A DNA stretch of 64,000 bases from Azospirillum halopraeferens DSM 3675. GTDB lineage: Bacteria > Pseudomonadota > Alphaproteobacteria > Azospirillales > Azospirillaceae. The notes beneath the pieces are model-generated. The model saw nothing but the letters and a program-made list of their open reading frames with translations, was not told the DNA's origin and did no database searches. How positions within the stretch are numbered: the stretch's first letter is position 1; the number at the start of each line of letters is the position of its first letter. The position numbers and the translations under genes are program-made. The stretch is from positions 124,001 through 188,000 of the forward strand of contig NZ_AUCF01000009.1 of the NCBI RefSeq assembly GCF_000429625.1, read 5' to 3'. Below, one piece after another: positions 8,207-17,830 of this stretch.

Positions 8207-9742
8207 ATGGCGAATATCACGGGTACCACGTCGAGCGAGAGCCTTACCGGGACCTCTGGCGCCGATACGATCACCGGCCTGGCCGGTTCTGACACCATTC
8301 TCGGCCTCGATGGCGCCGACGTCCTCTACGGCAACCAGGGCAGCGACCTGATCTCTGCCGGCGCGGGCAACGACACCGTGTTCGGCGGCCAGGACAACGA
8401 CACCATTTCCGGCGACAGCGGCAACGATGTCCTGTACGGCCAGCTCGGCAACGACCTGATCTACGGCGGCGTTGACGCCGACACCATCTTCGGCGGCCAG
8501 GGCAACGACACCCTGTACGGCGAAGACGGCGACGATCTGATCTACGGCAACCTGGGCAACGACCTTGTCTACGGTGGCGCCGGTGCCGATACCGTGTTCG
8601 GCGGCCAGGGCAACGACGCGCTGTTCGGCGATGCCGGCAACGACGTGCTGTACGGCCAGATGGACAACGACACCATCGACGGCGGTGACGGCAACGACAC
8701 GCTGTTCGGCGGCCAGGGCAACGACATCCTCAGCGGCAACACCGGTGCGGACCTGCTCTACGGCAACCTCGGCAACGACACGCTCTACGGCGGCGCGGGC
8801 AGCGACACCCTGTGGGGTGGCGACGGCAACGACCTGCTGGTCGGCGGCTCCGAGGCTGACGTGCTGTACGGCGACGCCGGCAACGACTTCCTGAGCGGTG
8901 ACCAGGGCAACGACACGCTGTTCGGCGGCCAGGGCAACGACACGCTGCTCGGCGATGACGGTGCCGACCTCCTGTACGGTGGCCTGGGTGACGACAGCCT
9001 GGTCGGTGGCGCTGACAACGACACCCTGTTCGGTGGCGATGGCAACGACACCCTGATCGCCAACAGCGGTGCGGCGAACCTGATGTACGGCGATGCCGGC
9101 AACGACTACATCGCCTTCACCGGCGGTGCGGGCGGTGTCGCGTATGGCGCCGCGGGCAACGACACCATCGACGCGGTCGGCGCGACCGGCAACGTGACGC
9201 TGTTCGGTGGCGACGGCAACGACGTCATCACCGGTGGCAGCGGCGCCGATCTGCTGTACGGCGATGACGGCAGCGACACGCTGGTCGGCGGCGCCGGCAA
9301 CGACATCCTGTATGGTGGTGGCGGCAACGACTACATCGTCGGTGGTTCCGACTCCGATGTGATGTACGGCGGCGACGGCAACGACACGCTGGTCGGCGGT
9401 CACTTCGGTGGCGTCGACACCATGTACGGCGGCGACGGTGCGGATCGCTTCGCGTTCACCGGCACCACCAGCATTGCCGCCGCGACGGCCGTGGCGCAGA
9501 TCTACGGCTTCCAGGACGGTCTCGACAAGATCGTTCTGTCGGGCTTCGGCTCTGCCGGCACGGTGTTCGCCGTTGGTCCGGGCTCGGCGTTCATCGCGTC
9601 GCCGGTCGCCAACACCACGACCATCATGTACAACTCGACGGGCGTCAACCAGATCACCGTTCTCGTTCAGGGCAACGGTCAGTACCTGACGCTGCAAGTC
9701 CAGGGCGTGAGCACGCTGGACCTCGACGACTTCCAGTTCTGA
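8207..9742 (+). CDS. Large RTX (hemolysin-type calcium-binding repeat) secreted protein
   Basis: The 511-residue product consists almost entirely of glycine- and aspartate-rich nonapeptides of the GGxGNDxLx type from about residue 12 to 425, roughly 40 units by their 9-residue spacing, which bind calcium and fold into beta-rolls outside the cell. There is no Sec signal. The last 80 residues leave the repeat (RFAFTG to the end) and finish in DLDDFQF, the acidic/hydrophobic tail expected of a type I secretion signal. I see no cysteine and no enzyme domain, so a structural surface or S-layer-like role is more likely than a toxin role. ATG at 8207 is used (GGGAG at 8193-8197); a TTG at 8198 is in frame but less likely. 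The gene stands alone with its own strong terminator, between two TPR-glycosyltransferase genes; the likely exporter is at 14.7-17.8 kb. Confidence 0.9.
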   Translation: MANITGTTSSESLTGTSGADTITGLAGSDTILGLDGADVLYGNQGSDLISAGAGNDTVFGGQDNDTISGDSGNDVLYGQLGNDLIYGGVDADTIFGGQGNDTLYGEDGDDLIYGNLGNDLVYGGAGADTVFGGQGNDALFGDAGNDVLYGQMDNDTIDGGDGNDTLFGGQGNDILSGNTGADLLYGNLGNDTLYGGAGSDTLWGGDGNDLLVGGSEADVLYGDAGNDFLSGDQGNDTLFGGQGNDTLLGDDGADLLYGGLGDDSLVGGADNDTLFGGDGNDTLIANSGAANLMYGDAGNDYIAFTGGAGGVAYGAAGNDTIDAVGATGNVTLFGGDGNDVITGGSGADLLYGDDGSDTLVGGAGNDILYGGGGNDYIVGGSDSDVMYGGDGNDTLVGGHFGGVDTMYGGDGADRFAFTGTTSIAAATAVAQIYGFQDGLDKIVLSGFGSAGTVFAVGPGSAFIASPVANTTTIMYNSTGVNQITVLVQGNGQYLTLQVQGVSTLDLDDFQF

Positions 9743-9770
9743 TCCCCGCAAGGGACCCGAACCGGGAAAG

Positions 9771-9803
9771 GGGGGCGTCCTTCGGGGCGCCCCCTCTTTT
9801 TTT
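9771..9803 (+). terminator. Strong rho-independent terminator after the RTX gene
   Basis: A 10-base GC-rich stem (9771-9780 with 9785-9794, one G-T pair) closes a TTCG tetraloop with a C-G closing pair, and is followed by a run of seven T (9797-9803). It starts 28 bases after the RTX stop codon. The UUCG loop makes it unusually stable, fitting a monocistronic, highly expressed RTX transcript. Confidence 0.9.
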
Positions 9804-9907
9804 GTGGCAAGGGTGCGGTTGTTTCGTTCTGTTCCCACCGCTCCCGCGCCGTTTTGCCGTATGGTGGCCGGCGGCGACGCGTATGACATCGGGCGAGTGG
9901 ACGAGGC

Positions 9908-12289
9908 ATGACCCTGCTGACGAATCGAACTGAAAGCGACGATCCCACCATCGAAGCGGCACGCCAAGCCCTGCGCACCGGCGAGGTTGACCGGGCGGAG
10001 GCCCTGGCCAGGGCGTGCCTGGACACCGATCCCGCGTCCGTCGGCGCCCTGAACCTTCTGGGTGCCATCGCGATTCGCCGCAAGCGCCCGGCCGAGGCGG
10101 TGCGGCTCTACACCGCGGCCACCGAGCAGGATAAGGGGCCGACCTCGGCACTCAATCTGGCGCAGGCGCTGGAGTTGGCGGGTGACCGAACCGGGGCGGC
10201 CGCCGCTTACCGGGTGCTGCTCGACCGCTTTCCCGATCATCCCGCGGCACGGGCCCGTCTCGTCAAGGTGCTGTTCGCGGCGGGTGATGCGGACGGCGTG
10301 GCCGGGGCCGTGTCCGGCCTATCCGCCGGAGGGATTGCGGTCCTCGACGCCGAAGCGTCGTTCCTTGCGGCCATGAGCCTTCTGCAACGGGGTGACGAGC
10401 ATCGCGCAGGGGCGTTCCTGGACCGGACGCTGGCGGTCGACCCCGCGCACACCGGGGCGCGCCGACTGCTCGGCGGCCGTATGATGGCGCAGGGACGGCA
10501 CGCCGACGTGATCGGTGTCCTGACGCCGCTCCTGGAGCGGGAGCCGGCGAACGCCGAGGTTCACATGCAACTCGCCAGGGCCCACGAGGCTCTGGGCAAC
10601 CGGCAGGATGCCGTCCGTCACTTCCGGCAAGCGGCCGAAGATCCGGCGTTCGCGCCGGAGGCGGGGCGTGCGGCCGGTTCCATCCTGCACGCACAAGGCG
10701 ATCATGTGGGCGCCGCGGACTTGCTGGGTGCCGCCCATCGCGCCGACCCGGCGAATGTGTCTCTGGCGGAGCGGCTCATCACCAGCCTGCTCGCCCTGAA
10801 ACGTCCGGCTCACATCGTTGCGGTGGCGCGTGCGGTGCTCGACACCGGTCCGGCCGACATCGCCGTGTGGAACAACATGGCGGTCCATATCAAGGCCGCC
10901 GGCGACAAGGACTTGGCTGTTCGCTATCTACGGGCCGCCCTGTTGCGGGACCCCACGAACACGTCGCTTCTCTACAACGCCGGCCATACGTTGAACGAGA
11001 TGTCGCACGCGGAGGAGGGGGAGCGCCACCTGCGCCGGGCCGTCCGCATTGATCCGGGCTACGCCAAGGCTTGGAACGCGCTGTGCGTTTCCCTGTCCAT
11101 CCAGTTCCGGCTGGACGAGGCGGAAGCGGCCGTGCGCACCGCGCTGCGCCTGAACGATGCGAGCAAATCCGCGTGGCTGAACCTGGCGATCGTGCTGCGC
11201 GGCCAGGGCTTGTTCAGTGAGTCCATCGACTGCTTCCGCAAGGCCCTGGCCATCGATCCCCGTTACATCGAGGCCAACCACAATTTGGCGCTGACGCTTT
11301 TGATGGTCGGCGAGATCCGGGAAGGCTTCCAGCTCTATGACTGGCGTTTTGCCCTGCCCGATTTCCCGTCGCCGAAGCGGGCCTTCCCCCAGCGGGAATG
11401 GACCGGACAGGATCTGAGCACCGCCGGGCTGGTGGTCTACATGGAGCAGGGGATGGGGGACGAGGTCATGTTCTCCTGGTACCTGCACCACCTCTCCGGA
11501 CGTGCCCGCCGTTTGGTGGTCGATTGCGATCCCCGCCTGATCCCGCTGTTCGCCCGCAGCTTTCCCGCGATCGAATTCGTCCCCCGCTCCCTGCGTCCCG
11601 ATTCCCGGGCTCTGGCCCCCGACATCCGCTACAAGCTGCCGGCGGGGCACCTGCCGAAATTCTTCTGGGTGGAGACGCGGGAGCAGATCAACCGGACCTG
11701 TCACCTGGCCGGCCGGCCGTACGTTCGCACCGACGGCTATCTCCGCGTCGACCCGGAGCGGCTGGCCCATTGGCGGGCATGGCTGGCCGAGCGGGCCGGG
11801 GGACGCCCGCTGGTGGGGATCTCCTGGCGCAGCGCCCTGCACACCCGCACGCGTGACATGCAGTACCTCGCTCCCGACGAGATCGCCCGTGTCTTCGGCG
11901 ACGGCGTTGCCGTGGTGAACCTGCAATACTCCACCGCGGACGAGGAGCTGGACGCCTTCGCGGGTCTCAGCGCCCGGCACGGCTTCCGCTTCATCCACCC
12001 CGAAGGCATCGACCTGAAGAACGACCTGGACGACGTGATGGCGCTGACCGCGGCGCTGGATCTGGTGGTGACCCCGCTGATCTCGGTGGCCTGGATGGCC
12101 GGCGCGCTGGGCGTGCCCACCTGGGTGTTCCGCACGTCCGAGGTGTCGCGCATCTGGCAGCAGTTCGGCATGCCCTATATCCCCTGGTGCCCGAGCATGC
12201 GGCTGTTCTTCCGCCATCCCCTGGCCCCGTGGGAGCAAACGCTGACCACTGTGCGCGGCGAACTGGACGCCTGGCTGGCCACCCGCTGA
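9908..12289 (+). CDS. TPR-repeat protein fused to a GT9-like glycosyltransferase domain (paralogue B)
   Basis: This 793-residue protein is the largest of the TPR-glycosyltransferase paralogues. Residues about 15-470 are TPR repeats (clear units such as AVWNNMAVHIKAAGDKDLA and SAWLNLAIVLRGQGLF). The C-terminal domain begins near 480; it has DWRFALPDFPSPKR, then MEQGMGDEV near residue 512, DPRLIPLFARSFP, GISWRSA and a C-terminal D-L-V-V-T-P-L-I-S-V-A-W-M-A-G-A-L-G motif equivalent to the donor-binding loop of GT9 enzymes. Function in glycosylating the neighbouring RTX protein or an associated glycan is inference from position. ATG at 9908 follows GACGAGG. Its 3-prime end faces the next paralogue, which is transcribed in the opposite direction. 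Confidence 0.75.
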   Translation: MTLLTNRTESDDPTIEAARQALRTGEVDRAEALARACLDTDPASVGALNLLGAIAIRRKRPAEAVRLYTAATEQDKGPTSALNLAQALELAGDRTGAAAAYRVLLDRFPDHPAARARLVKVLFAAGDADGVAGAVSGLSAGGIAVLDAEASFLAAMSLLQRGDEHRAGAFLDRTLAVDPAHTGARRLLGGRMMAQGRHADVIGVLTPLLEREPANAEVHMQLARAHEALGNRQDAVRHFRQAAEDPAFAPEAGRAAGSILHAQGDHVGAADLLGAAHRADPANVSLAERLITSLLALKRPAHIVAVARAVLDTGPADIAVWNNMAVHIKAAGDKDLAVRYLRAALLRDPTNTSLLYNAGHTLNEMSHAEEGERHLRRAVRIDPGYAKAWNALCVSLSIQFRLDEAEAAVRTALRLNDASKSAWLNLAIVLRGQGLFSESIDCFRKALAIDPRYIEANHNLALTLLMVGEIREGFQLYDWRFALPDFPSPKRAFPQREWTGQDLSTAGLVVYMEQGMGDEVMFSWYLHHLSGRARRLVVDCDPRLIPLFARSFPAIEFVPRSLRPDSRALAPDIRYKLPAGHLPKFFWVETREQINRTCHLAGRPYVRTDGYLRVDPERLAHWRAWLAERAGGRPLVGISWRSALHTRTRDMQYLAPDEIARVFGDGVAVVNLQYSTADEELDAFAGLSARHGFRFIHPEGIDLKNDLDDVMALTAALDLVVTPLISVAWMAGALGVPTWVFRTSEVSRIWQQFGMPYIPWCPSMRLFFRHPLAPWEQTLTTVRGELDAWLATR

Positions 12290-12303
12290 GGGGCGGACCG
12301 GTC

Positions 12304-12345
12304 ATACGGCTTCCAACAGATCCTACGGATCTGCGGAAGCCGTAT
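12304..12345. terminator. Bidirectional hairpin between two convergent TPR-glycosyltransferase genes
   Basis: An 11-base arm ATACGGCTTCC (12304-12314) pairs perfectly with 12335-12345, and an inner CAGATCC/GGATCTG arm (12317-12323 with 12327-12333) continues the hairpin. The right arm ends on the first base of the stop codon of the minus-strand gene. No T run follows, so rho-independent termination is uncertain. The ATACGG ends recall the dispersed repeat described at 14566 and 36757. Confidence 0.6.
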
Positions 12346-13580
12346 CAGCGACCCGGCCGGGTGGCCAGGGCCGCGGCCACCGCCTCGATCAGCGGCGGCC
12401 AGTCGCCCAGAGCCTCCTGGCGGAACAGCCGGGCGGTGGGATACCAGGGGGAATCGGATCGTCCCGTCAGCCAGCGCCAATCCGACCGGGCGGCCAGCAG
12501 AATCCACACGGGCTTGCCCATGGCACCCGCCAGGTGGGCCACCGACGTGTCCACCGTGATGACCAGGTCGAGTTGGGCGACGACCGACGCCGTCACGGCG
12601 AAGTCGGCCAGGCGCGGCCCCAGGGGCTCCATGCGGGGATCGTCCGCCACCGCGTCCTTCTGCAGGGCGTAGAAGTCGATGCCGGGCACATCGAGCAGCC
12701 GGGCGAAGGTGCTGAAGGGAATGCTGCGCCACGCATCGCGCACATGGCGGGGGTTGCCGGCCCACACCAGACCGACCCGCGGCCGCCCGCGGTCCGGCAG
12801 CGTGACGGCCGGCGTGGCCGGTGCGGCAAGGTAGGGGATCGGGGCGGGCACGGTGTCCGGCGTGGTGCCGAAGCGGGCCGGCAGGCTCATCAGCATCTCG
12901 GCCGTATCGAAGCCGTTCAGACGCCCCGTCGCCACCGCGCTGACACCGCGCGCCGTCTCCAGCAGGGCGCGCAGGGGAGGCTGGCAGTTGACCACCACCC
13001 GGGCACCCCGATCCGCCAGAAGGCCCGCGTACCGCACGAACTGGATGGTGTCGCCGATCCCCTGCTCGGCCACCAGCAGGATGGTCCGTCCGTCCAACGC
13101 CTCACCCGACCACACCGGCCGGCCGGCGCTTTCCATCCATTTCAGGAACTCCCGGCGGGCGTAGCGCCGTTCGTAATGGGCAAAGCCCTCGCTCCACGCC
13201 CCCGCCTGCATCAGCGCCAGGCCAAGGCCGACCTGCATCTCATCCTCGTTCGGGGCGAGCGCCACCGCCCGACGGTAGGCGTCCAGGGCAGCGTCCTGAT
13301 CGCCGGCGCCGCGCCGCGCATTTCCCAGGTTGAACCACAGCTTGGCCGAGTCCGGACGTTGCGCCAAGGCGGTCCCGAGCAGCCCGGTGGCCAGGTCGAA
13401 CCGGTAGAGGTGCTGAAGGGCGCGTGCCCGTTCCGCCAGGGCCGGGATGTGGTCGGGCCGCGCGCGGATGATCTGCCGGTACAACTCGGCCGCCCGCTCG
13501 TATTCGCCCCGGGCCATGGTTCGCTTGCCCAGGGCCATCGCATCGCGCAGGGACACCGAGCGTTCGGTGGTTCCGCTCAC
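12345..13580 (-). CDS. TPR-repeat protein fused to a GT9-like glycosyltransferase domain (paralogue C)
   Basis: The 411-residue product has three to four TPR units (residues about 15-125, e.g. AKLWFNLGNARRGAGDQDAALDAY) and a compact C-terminal GT-B-like domain with AEQGIGDTIQF at 171-181, GLVWAGNPRH, and ITVDTSVAHLAGAMGKPVW, a very typical C-terminal motif of TPR-linked GT9-like proteins. The start is placed at GTG 13580, because GTGA overlaps the TGA stop of the upstream glycosyltransferase by four bases and GGAAGAG lies just before it; an internal ATG at 13538 is the alternative. The two genes are therefore probably translationally coupled and act on the same glycan. Substrate not known. 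Confidence 0.75.
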   Translation of the reverse strand: MSGTTERSVSLRDAMALGKRTMARGEYERAAELYRQIIRARPDHIPALAERARALQHLYRFDLATGLLGTALAQRPDSAKLWFNLGNARRGAGDQDAALDAYRRAVALAPNEDEMQVGLGLALMQAGAWSEGFAHYERRYARREFLKWMESAGRPVWSGEALDGRTILLVAEQGIGDTIQFVRYAGLLADRGARVVVNCQPPLRALLETARGVSAVATGRLNGFDTAEMLMSLPARFGTTPDTVPAPIPYLAAPATPAVTLPDRGRPRVGLVWAGNPRHVRDAWRSIPFSTFARLLDVPGIDFYALQKDAVADDPRMEPLGPRLADFAVTASVVAQLDLVITVDTSVAHLAGAMGKPVWILLAARSDWRWLTGRSDSPWYPTARLFRQEALGDWPPLIEAVAAALATRPGR

Positions 13581-14521
13581 AGCTCCGTCTCTTCCCGCCA
13601 GAACGCCAGCAACTCCCGCTCCATGCGGTCCAGCCCGTAGCGGCGGGCGGTCGCCAGCCCGGCCTTGAGACGGCGGGACGATTCGGGTACGGGATTTTCG
13701 CACAGGTCCATGGCGCGGGCCAGGGCGTCGGCGCAGCCGATCCAGTCCTCGGCGCGGCACCAGAACCCGTTGTCGGCTGTGGCGAACTCGTCACCGCCGC
13801 CGCCGGTGAAGCCCACCACCAGGCTGAGCGAGGCCATCGCCTCCAGCGGTGGCAGGCCGAACCCCTCCAGCCGCCCCAGTGCGAGGAACACCGGGGTCTC
13901 CGCCAGGATGCGGGCGACCTCGCGGCGGGGCACGCCGTCGATCGTCACCCAGGGAAGCCGGGCATAGCGCGGATGGCGGCGGCGGAAGGTCTCGCGGATG
14001 AAGTTGGCCTCCACCGGCATCTTGCGGGGCATCACCGCGATCTGCCGCCGCTTGTTGCGCTCGGGGCGGAAAAGGTCGGTGTCGATGCCGTTGTGCACCA
14101 CCGGGACGCGCGCCAGTCCCAGGGTGGTGCGCAGATACCCGGCGATGACCTGACCGCAGGAGAACACGGTGGAGACGTTGAAGCGGTCGTAACTGCCGCC
14201 TGCACCCAGCCCGTAATAGACGTAATGGTGATTCTGGCAGAACACCACCTTGCGTCCCGGCTTGTCCGCCATGGCCGTGAGAACATCGTTCCATGGCTCG
14301 GGGATCACCAGGATGTCGGCCGCGTCGGGGGTGAAGGACTCCCCCATGGCGATCACCGGGACGCCGGCGTCGTAATAGTCCGGCTGCATGTCCCGCCGCA
14401 CCAGCAGCGCCGCGTCGAATCCGTTGCGCACGAGGATGCGCACATGTTCACGGGCGATGATGGTGCCCCCGGTCGGCTTTTCCGGGTTGTCGGTGACGTA
14501 CAGGATGCGGCGCGCCGGCAT
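13577..14521 (-). CDS. GT4-family glycosyltransferase
   Basis: The 314-residue product starts with RILYVTDNPEKPTGGTI, the acceptor-side opening of group 1 transferases (the glycine-rich GG loop), and carries VVHNGIDTDLFRPE in the domain linker and LGRLEGFGLPPLEAMASLSLVVGF, which contains the EX7E donor motif. It is shorter than most GT4 enzymes (about 370) but has both Rossmann halves. Donor and acceptor cannot be deduced. It is the first gene of a two-gene minus-strand unit with the TPR protein at 12345-13580 and lies downstream of a repeat element that follows the type I secretion genes. Confidence 0.75.
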   Translation of the reverse strand: MPARRILYVTDNPEKPTGGTIIAREHVRILVRNGFDAALLVRRDMQPDYYDAGVPVIAMGESFTPDAADILVIPEPWNDVLTAMADKPGRKVVFCQNHHYVYYGLGAGGSYDRFNVSTVFSCGQVIAGYLRTTLGLARVPVVHNGIDTDLFRPERNKRRQIAVMPRKMPVEANFIRETFRRRHPRYARLPWVTIDGVPRREVARILAETPVFLALGRLEGFGLPPLEAMASLSLVVGFTGGGGDEFATADNGFWCRAEDWIGCADALARAMDLCENPVPESSRRLKAGLATARRYGLDRMERELLAFWREETEL

Positions 14522-14565
14522 GTTTGTTCCGGTTGACGTTCGATGGGACGGGATGGCCGGCGATC

Positions 14566-14680
14566 ACACGGACGGCATCTGTATGATGCCGTCCGTATGC
14601 CCTTTTCGATCAATGCCACGGCATTGATCTGCCGGGTCTGACGGCCGGAACAGAATCGACGTGATCATGGTCCGGCCGTG
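14566..14680. repeat. Dispersed three-hairpin intergenic repeat, copy 1
   Basis: Three inverted repeats lie in series: ACGGACGGCATC/GATGCCGTCCGT (14568-14579 with 14585-14596), GATCAATGC/GCATTGATC (14608-14616 with 14621-14629), and ACGGCCGGA/TCCGGCCGT (14641-14649 with 14671-14679). The element ends one base before the stop codon of the HlyD-like gene. The same order and closely similar sequence occur, inverted, at 36757-36880. It may end the secretion operon transcript and isolate it from the glycosyltransferase unit. Confidence 0.7.
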
Positions 14681-16048
14681 TCAGGGTTCGCGCAGCGCCA
14701 GTTCGAAGCTCTGCAGCAGCGGGCTCAGCCAGTAGGTGAGCAGCGTGCGCTCGCCGACCGAGATCAGCGCCGTCGCCGGCATGCCCGAGGTCAGCTCCAC
14801 ATCCGGCAGGATGGTCTGCTGCGACTCCTTGTCCAGCTTGATCAACGCCCGGTAATAGGGCTGGCCCGTCGCCGTGTCGGTCACGGAGTCCGCGGACACC
14901 GAGAACAGCGACGCCTTGATCGGGTGGGTGTAGCGCTGGCTGAAGGAGGTCAGGCGGACCTGGACGTCGGACCCGATGACCACGTTGTCGATGTCGCGCG
15001 GATTGACCCGGGCTTCGACGATCAGCTCTTCGTCGTCCGGCACGATGTCCATCAGCACCTGGCCGCCACCGACGACACCGCCGACGGTGTGGATCTTCAG
15101 GTCGACCACCTTCCCCGACCGCGGGGCGGTGATGACGAGGCGCTTCAGCGTGTCCTCGGCGATGACCCGCCGTTCGCGCAGATCGTTGACGGTGATGCCG
15201 ATGGCGCGCAGTTCATTGGCCACGTCGCGGTCGAACTGCTGGCGCAGGTCGATGATCTGCAGCTCCATCTCGCCGATGCGCTGCTGGGCGCGGGCGATGG
15301 ACGCGTCGGTGGTGCTGATCTGGCCTTCCAGGCTGACCAGGTTGCGTTCCAGGGCCAGCAGGCGCGGCAGCCGCTCCAGCCCCTTGTCGTGCAGTTCGCG
15401 CACGCCGGCGGTCTCGCGCCCGATCAGGCCGAGCTGCTTGACCAGCGACTCCCGCTGGCCGCGGAACGCCTCGATCTCCGTGCGCGTCTGGGCGATCCGT
15501 TCCTGCAGGATGCGGGTCTGGCCCTCCAGCGTGGAGCGGCGGCTGTGGAAGACGTTGGACTGCGCCTCCACCATGTTCGCGACGTTGGTGTCGTTGCGTA
15601 GGGCCAGGATCTCGTCGGGGAAGACGATGGCCGGCAGGCGGTCACGCTCCGCCAGCAGACGGGCCTCCTGGATGCGGTGGGCGTAGTACTGGTTGCGCAC
15701 CATCTCCAGTTCCGCCTCGGCGCGGACACGGTCCAGGCGCACCAGCACGTCGCCGGCCTGCACCTGCTGCCCCTCGCGGACCAGGATCTCGGCGACCACG
15801 CCGGCGGCGGCGGGCTGCACGGTCTTGCGCGCGGTGTCGACGCGCAGGCTGCCCATGGCGATGACGGCGCTGCCCAGCGGCGCGATCGCCGCCCAGCCGC
15901 CGAACCCACCGAAGAACAGGATGATGATCAGGTAGCCGACCAGGCTGGCGCGGCGCCAGGGGACCGGCTCCGACCGGATGGTGGTCGGCGGGGCGGCGGA
16001 CGCGGGGACCGGCAGGGTCCCCATGGCCGGGGTGAGGCTGCGGCTCAT
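14681..16048 (-). CDS. hlyD: HlyD-family type I secretion membrane-fusion (adaptor) protein
   Basis: The 455-residue product has a short cytoplasmic N-terminus, one membrane helix (about residues 35-58, LVGYLIIILFFGGFGGW), a lipoyl/barrel-sandwich half (VVAEILVREGQQVQAGDVLVRLD), long alpha-hairpin coiled coil (about 105-300) and a C-terminal beta-barrel with ITAPRSGKVVDLKIHTVGGVV. This is the PrtE/RsaE/HlyD architecture that bridges the inner-membrane ABC exporter and an outer-membrane TolC-like pore. It follows the ABC gene by six bases and must be in the same operon. No TolC homologue is in the window, so the outer channel is encoded elsewhere. Cargo is most likely the RTX protein at 8.2 kb and the metalloprotease at 24.4 kb. 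Confidence 0.9.
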   Translation of the reverse strand: MSRSLTPAMGTLPVPASAAPPTTIRSEPVPWRRASLVGYLIIILFFGGFGGWAAIAPLGSAVIAMGSLRVDTARKTVQPAAAGVVAEILVREGQQVQAGDVLVRLDRVRAEAELEMVRNQYYAHRIQEARLLAERDRLPAIVFPDEILALRNDTNVANMVEAQSNVFHSRRSTLEGQTRILQERIAQTRTEIEAFRGQRESLVKQLGLIGRETAGVRELHDKGLERLPRLLALERNLVSLEGQISTTDASIARAQQRIGEMELQIIDLRQQFDRDVANELRAIGITVNDLRERRVIAEDTLKRLVITAPRSGKVVDLKIHTVGGVVGGGQVLMDIVPDDEELIVEARVNPRDIDNVVIGSDVQVRLTSFSQRYTHPIKASLFSVSADSVTDTATGQPYYRALIKLDKESQQTILPDVELTSGMPATALISVGERTLLTYWLSPLLQSFELALREP

Positions 16049-16054
16049 GGCTGG

Positions 16055-17830
16055 TTACCCGTTCGCCTGCTTGGAGATCATCGTGACGTTGGGGGCGGGT
16101 GCCGCCGGCGGCTTCTGGCCGGTGATCAGCGGCAGGATCTGATCGCGGTCGCCCAGGCGCTGGATGGTGCCGTTCTGCAACACCATCACCTTGTCGGCCA
16201 CCGCCAGGATGCTGGGGCGATGGGCGATGATGATGATGGCGGATCCTCGCTCCTTGGCGGCCAGAACGGCCTTCAGCAGCGCCTGCTCGCCCGCCGTGTC
16301 GAGGCTGGCGTTGGGCTCGTCCAGCACCAGCAGGCGCGGGTTGCCGTACAGCGCGCGGGCCAGGCCCACGCGCTGGCGCTGGCCGCCCGACAGCAGAGCC
16401 GCCCCGTCGCCCACGTCCGTGTCGTAGCCGCGGGGCATGTGCATGATCATCTCGTGCAGGCCGGCCAGCTCGGCCGCCTCGATGATGGATTCCGGGGTGG
16501 CGTCGGGGTCCAGGCGGCAGATGTTGTCGCGCAGGGGACCGCCGAACAGCTCCACGTCCTGCGGCAGGTAGCCGATGTAACGGCCCAGATCCTCCGCCGG
16601 CCAGGACGCCATGTCGGCGCCGTCCAGGCGGACGTTGCCCTGGGTCGGCGGCTGCAGGCCGACCAGCAGGTGGGCCAGCGTCGACTTTCCGGCGGCGGAC
16701 GGGCCGACGACCCCCAGCACCTGCCCCGGCTCCACCGTGAAGGACACGCGCGACAGCACCGGACGTTCCGCGCCGCGCGGATGGAACCACACGTTCTCGG
16801 CCGTCAGCAGGCCCTTGGGGTTGGGCGGCACCACCGTGGCGCGCGGGCGCCCCGCGGTGCGGCGCAGGATGTCCTGAAGCTCCTTGTAGTTCTGCTGGGC
16901 GTCCTTCAGCCCGCGCCAGTTGGAGATGATCTGCTCCAGCGGCATCAGGGCGCGGCCGGCCAGGATCGTCGCCGCCATCATGGCGCCGCCGGTCAGCGTG
17001 CTGCCCGGCGTGATGATCTCCAGCGCGGCGGTGGACATGATGCTCATCTGGATCGCCATGCGCGCGTACTTGGAGGTGGCGGAGATGAAGGCCGCCTTCT
17101 TGCTGGCCGATCCCTGCTCGTGCAGGACCTCCGCGTTGCGCTCGCTCCAGCGCGCCAGCACGGCGGGGGTCATGCCCATGGACTCCACGACGTTGGCGTT
17201 GCGCACCGCCGCCTGCACCCGCTTCGTCGCGCTGGCGTGCGCCCGGTTGGCGCGGGCCAGGGCCGGGCGGGTGACCCAGTTGTTGGCCAGCGTCAGCAGC
17301 ACCAGGATGGCGGAGCCGATGACGGCCACCACGCCGATCCAGAAGTTCAGGACGAACAGCACGGCCAGGAACACCGGGATCCACGGCGCGTCCATGATCA
17401 CGTAGATCTGCTGGCCCGACAGGAAGCTGCGCAGGGCGTTCAGCTTGTTCAGCGCGTCGATGCCGCGCGGGTTGCCGCGGATCAGCGCGTTGGCGATGCA
17501 GGCGTTCAGCAGCGCCGGGCTGAGGCGCCGGTCGATCCACGCGCTGAGGTGGATCAGCACGTGCGAGCGCGCCACGTCGACGCCGAGCTGGATCAGCAGA
17601 GCGAAGTTGGCGATCAGGAACAGGAACGCCAGCGTCGCCAGGCTGTGGCTGTTCAGCACCCGGTCGAACACCGAGAACATGTAAAGCGGCAGCACCAGGA
17701 TGAACAGGTTCACGACCAGGCTGAACACGCCGGCGGCGATGAACGCGCTGCGGCTGGCGCTGAACACCTGGCGTATCAGGTCCTCGCCGGCGGTGGCGGC
17801 CGGAGCTGGCTTCTTGCCGATCACGCTCAT
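16055..17830 (-). CDS. prtD: Type I secretion ABC transporter, PrtD/RsaD family
   Basis: The 591-residue product fuses a six-helix transmembrane exporter domain (about residues 28-300) to an ATPase. Walker A is GPSAAGKST (376-384), the signature LSGGQRQR (480-487), Walker B LLVLDEP (500-506) and the switch histidine is in AHR near 537, so all ATPase residues are present. No N-terminal C39-like domain is present, which places it with exporters of RTX proteases and S-layer proteins (PrtD, RsaD) and not with HlyB. It heads a two-gene operon with the HlyD-like adaptor and is divergent from the glycosyltransferase at 18150. Confidence 0.9.
   Translation of the reverse strand: MSVIGKKPAPAATAGEDLIRQVFSASRSAFIAAGVFSLVVNLFILVLPLYMFSVFDRVLNSHSLATLAFLFLIANFALLIQLGVDVARSHVLIHLSAWIDRRLSPALLNACIANALIRGNPRGIDALNKLNALRSFLSGQQIYVIMDAPWIPVFLAVLFVLNFWIGVVAVIGSAILVLLTLANNWVTRPALARANRAHASATKRVQAAVRNANVVESMGMTPAVLARWSERNAEVLHEQGSASKKAAFISATSKYARMAIQMSIMSTAALEIITPGSTLTGGAMMAATILAGRALMPLEQIISNWRGLKDAQQNYKELQDILRRTAGRPRATVVPPNPKGLLTAENVWFHPRGAERPVLSRVSFTVEPGQVLGVVGPSAAGKSTLAHLLVGLQPPTQGNVRLDGADMASWPAEDLGRYIGYLPQDVELFGGPLRDNICRLDPDATPESIIEAAELAGLHEMIMHMPRGYDTDVGDGAALLSGGQRQRVGLARALYGNPRLLVLDEPNASLDTAGEQALLKAVLAAKERGSAIIIIAHRPSILAVADKVMVLQNGTIQRLGDRDQILPLITGQKPPAAPAPNVTMISKQANG

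Noticed and set aside
8207..9742. CRISPR-like direct repeats
   Set aside because: The regular short repeats encode RTX nonapeptides in frame, and spacing and sequence vary as in coding repeats.
8189..10240. Long minus-strand frame with valine/alanine repeats under the RTX gene
   Set aside because: Its apparent repeats simply mirror the DNA repeats that encode RTX nonapeptides.
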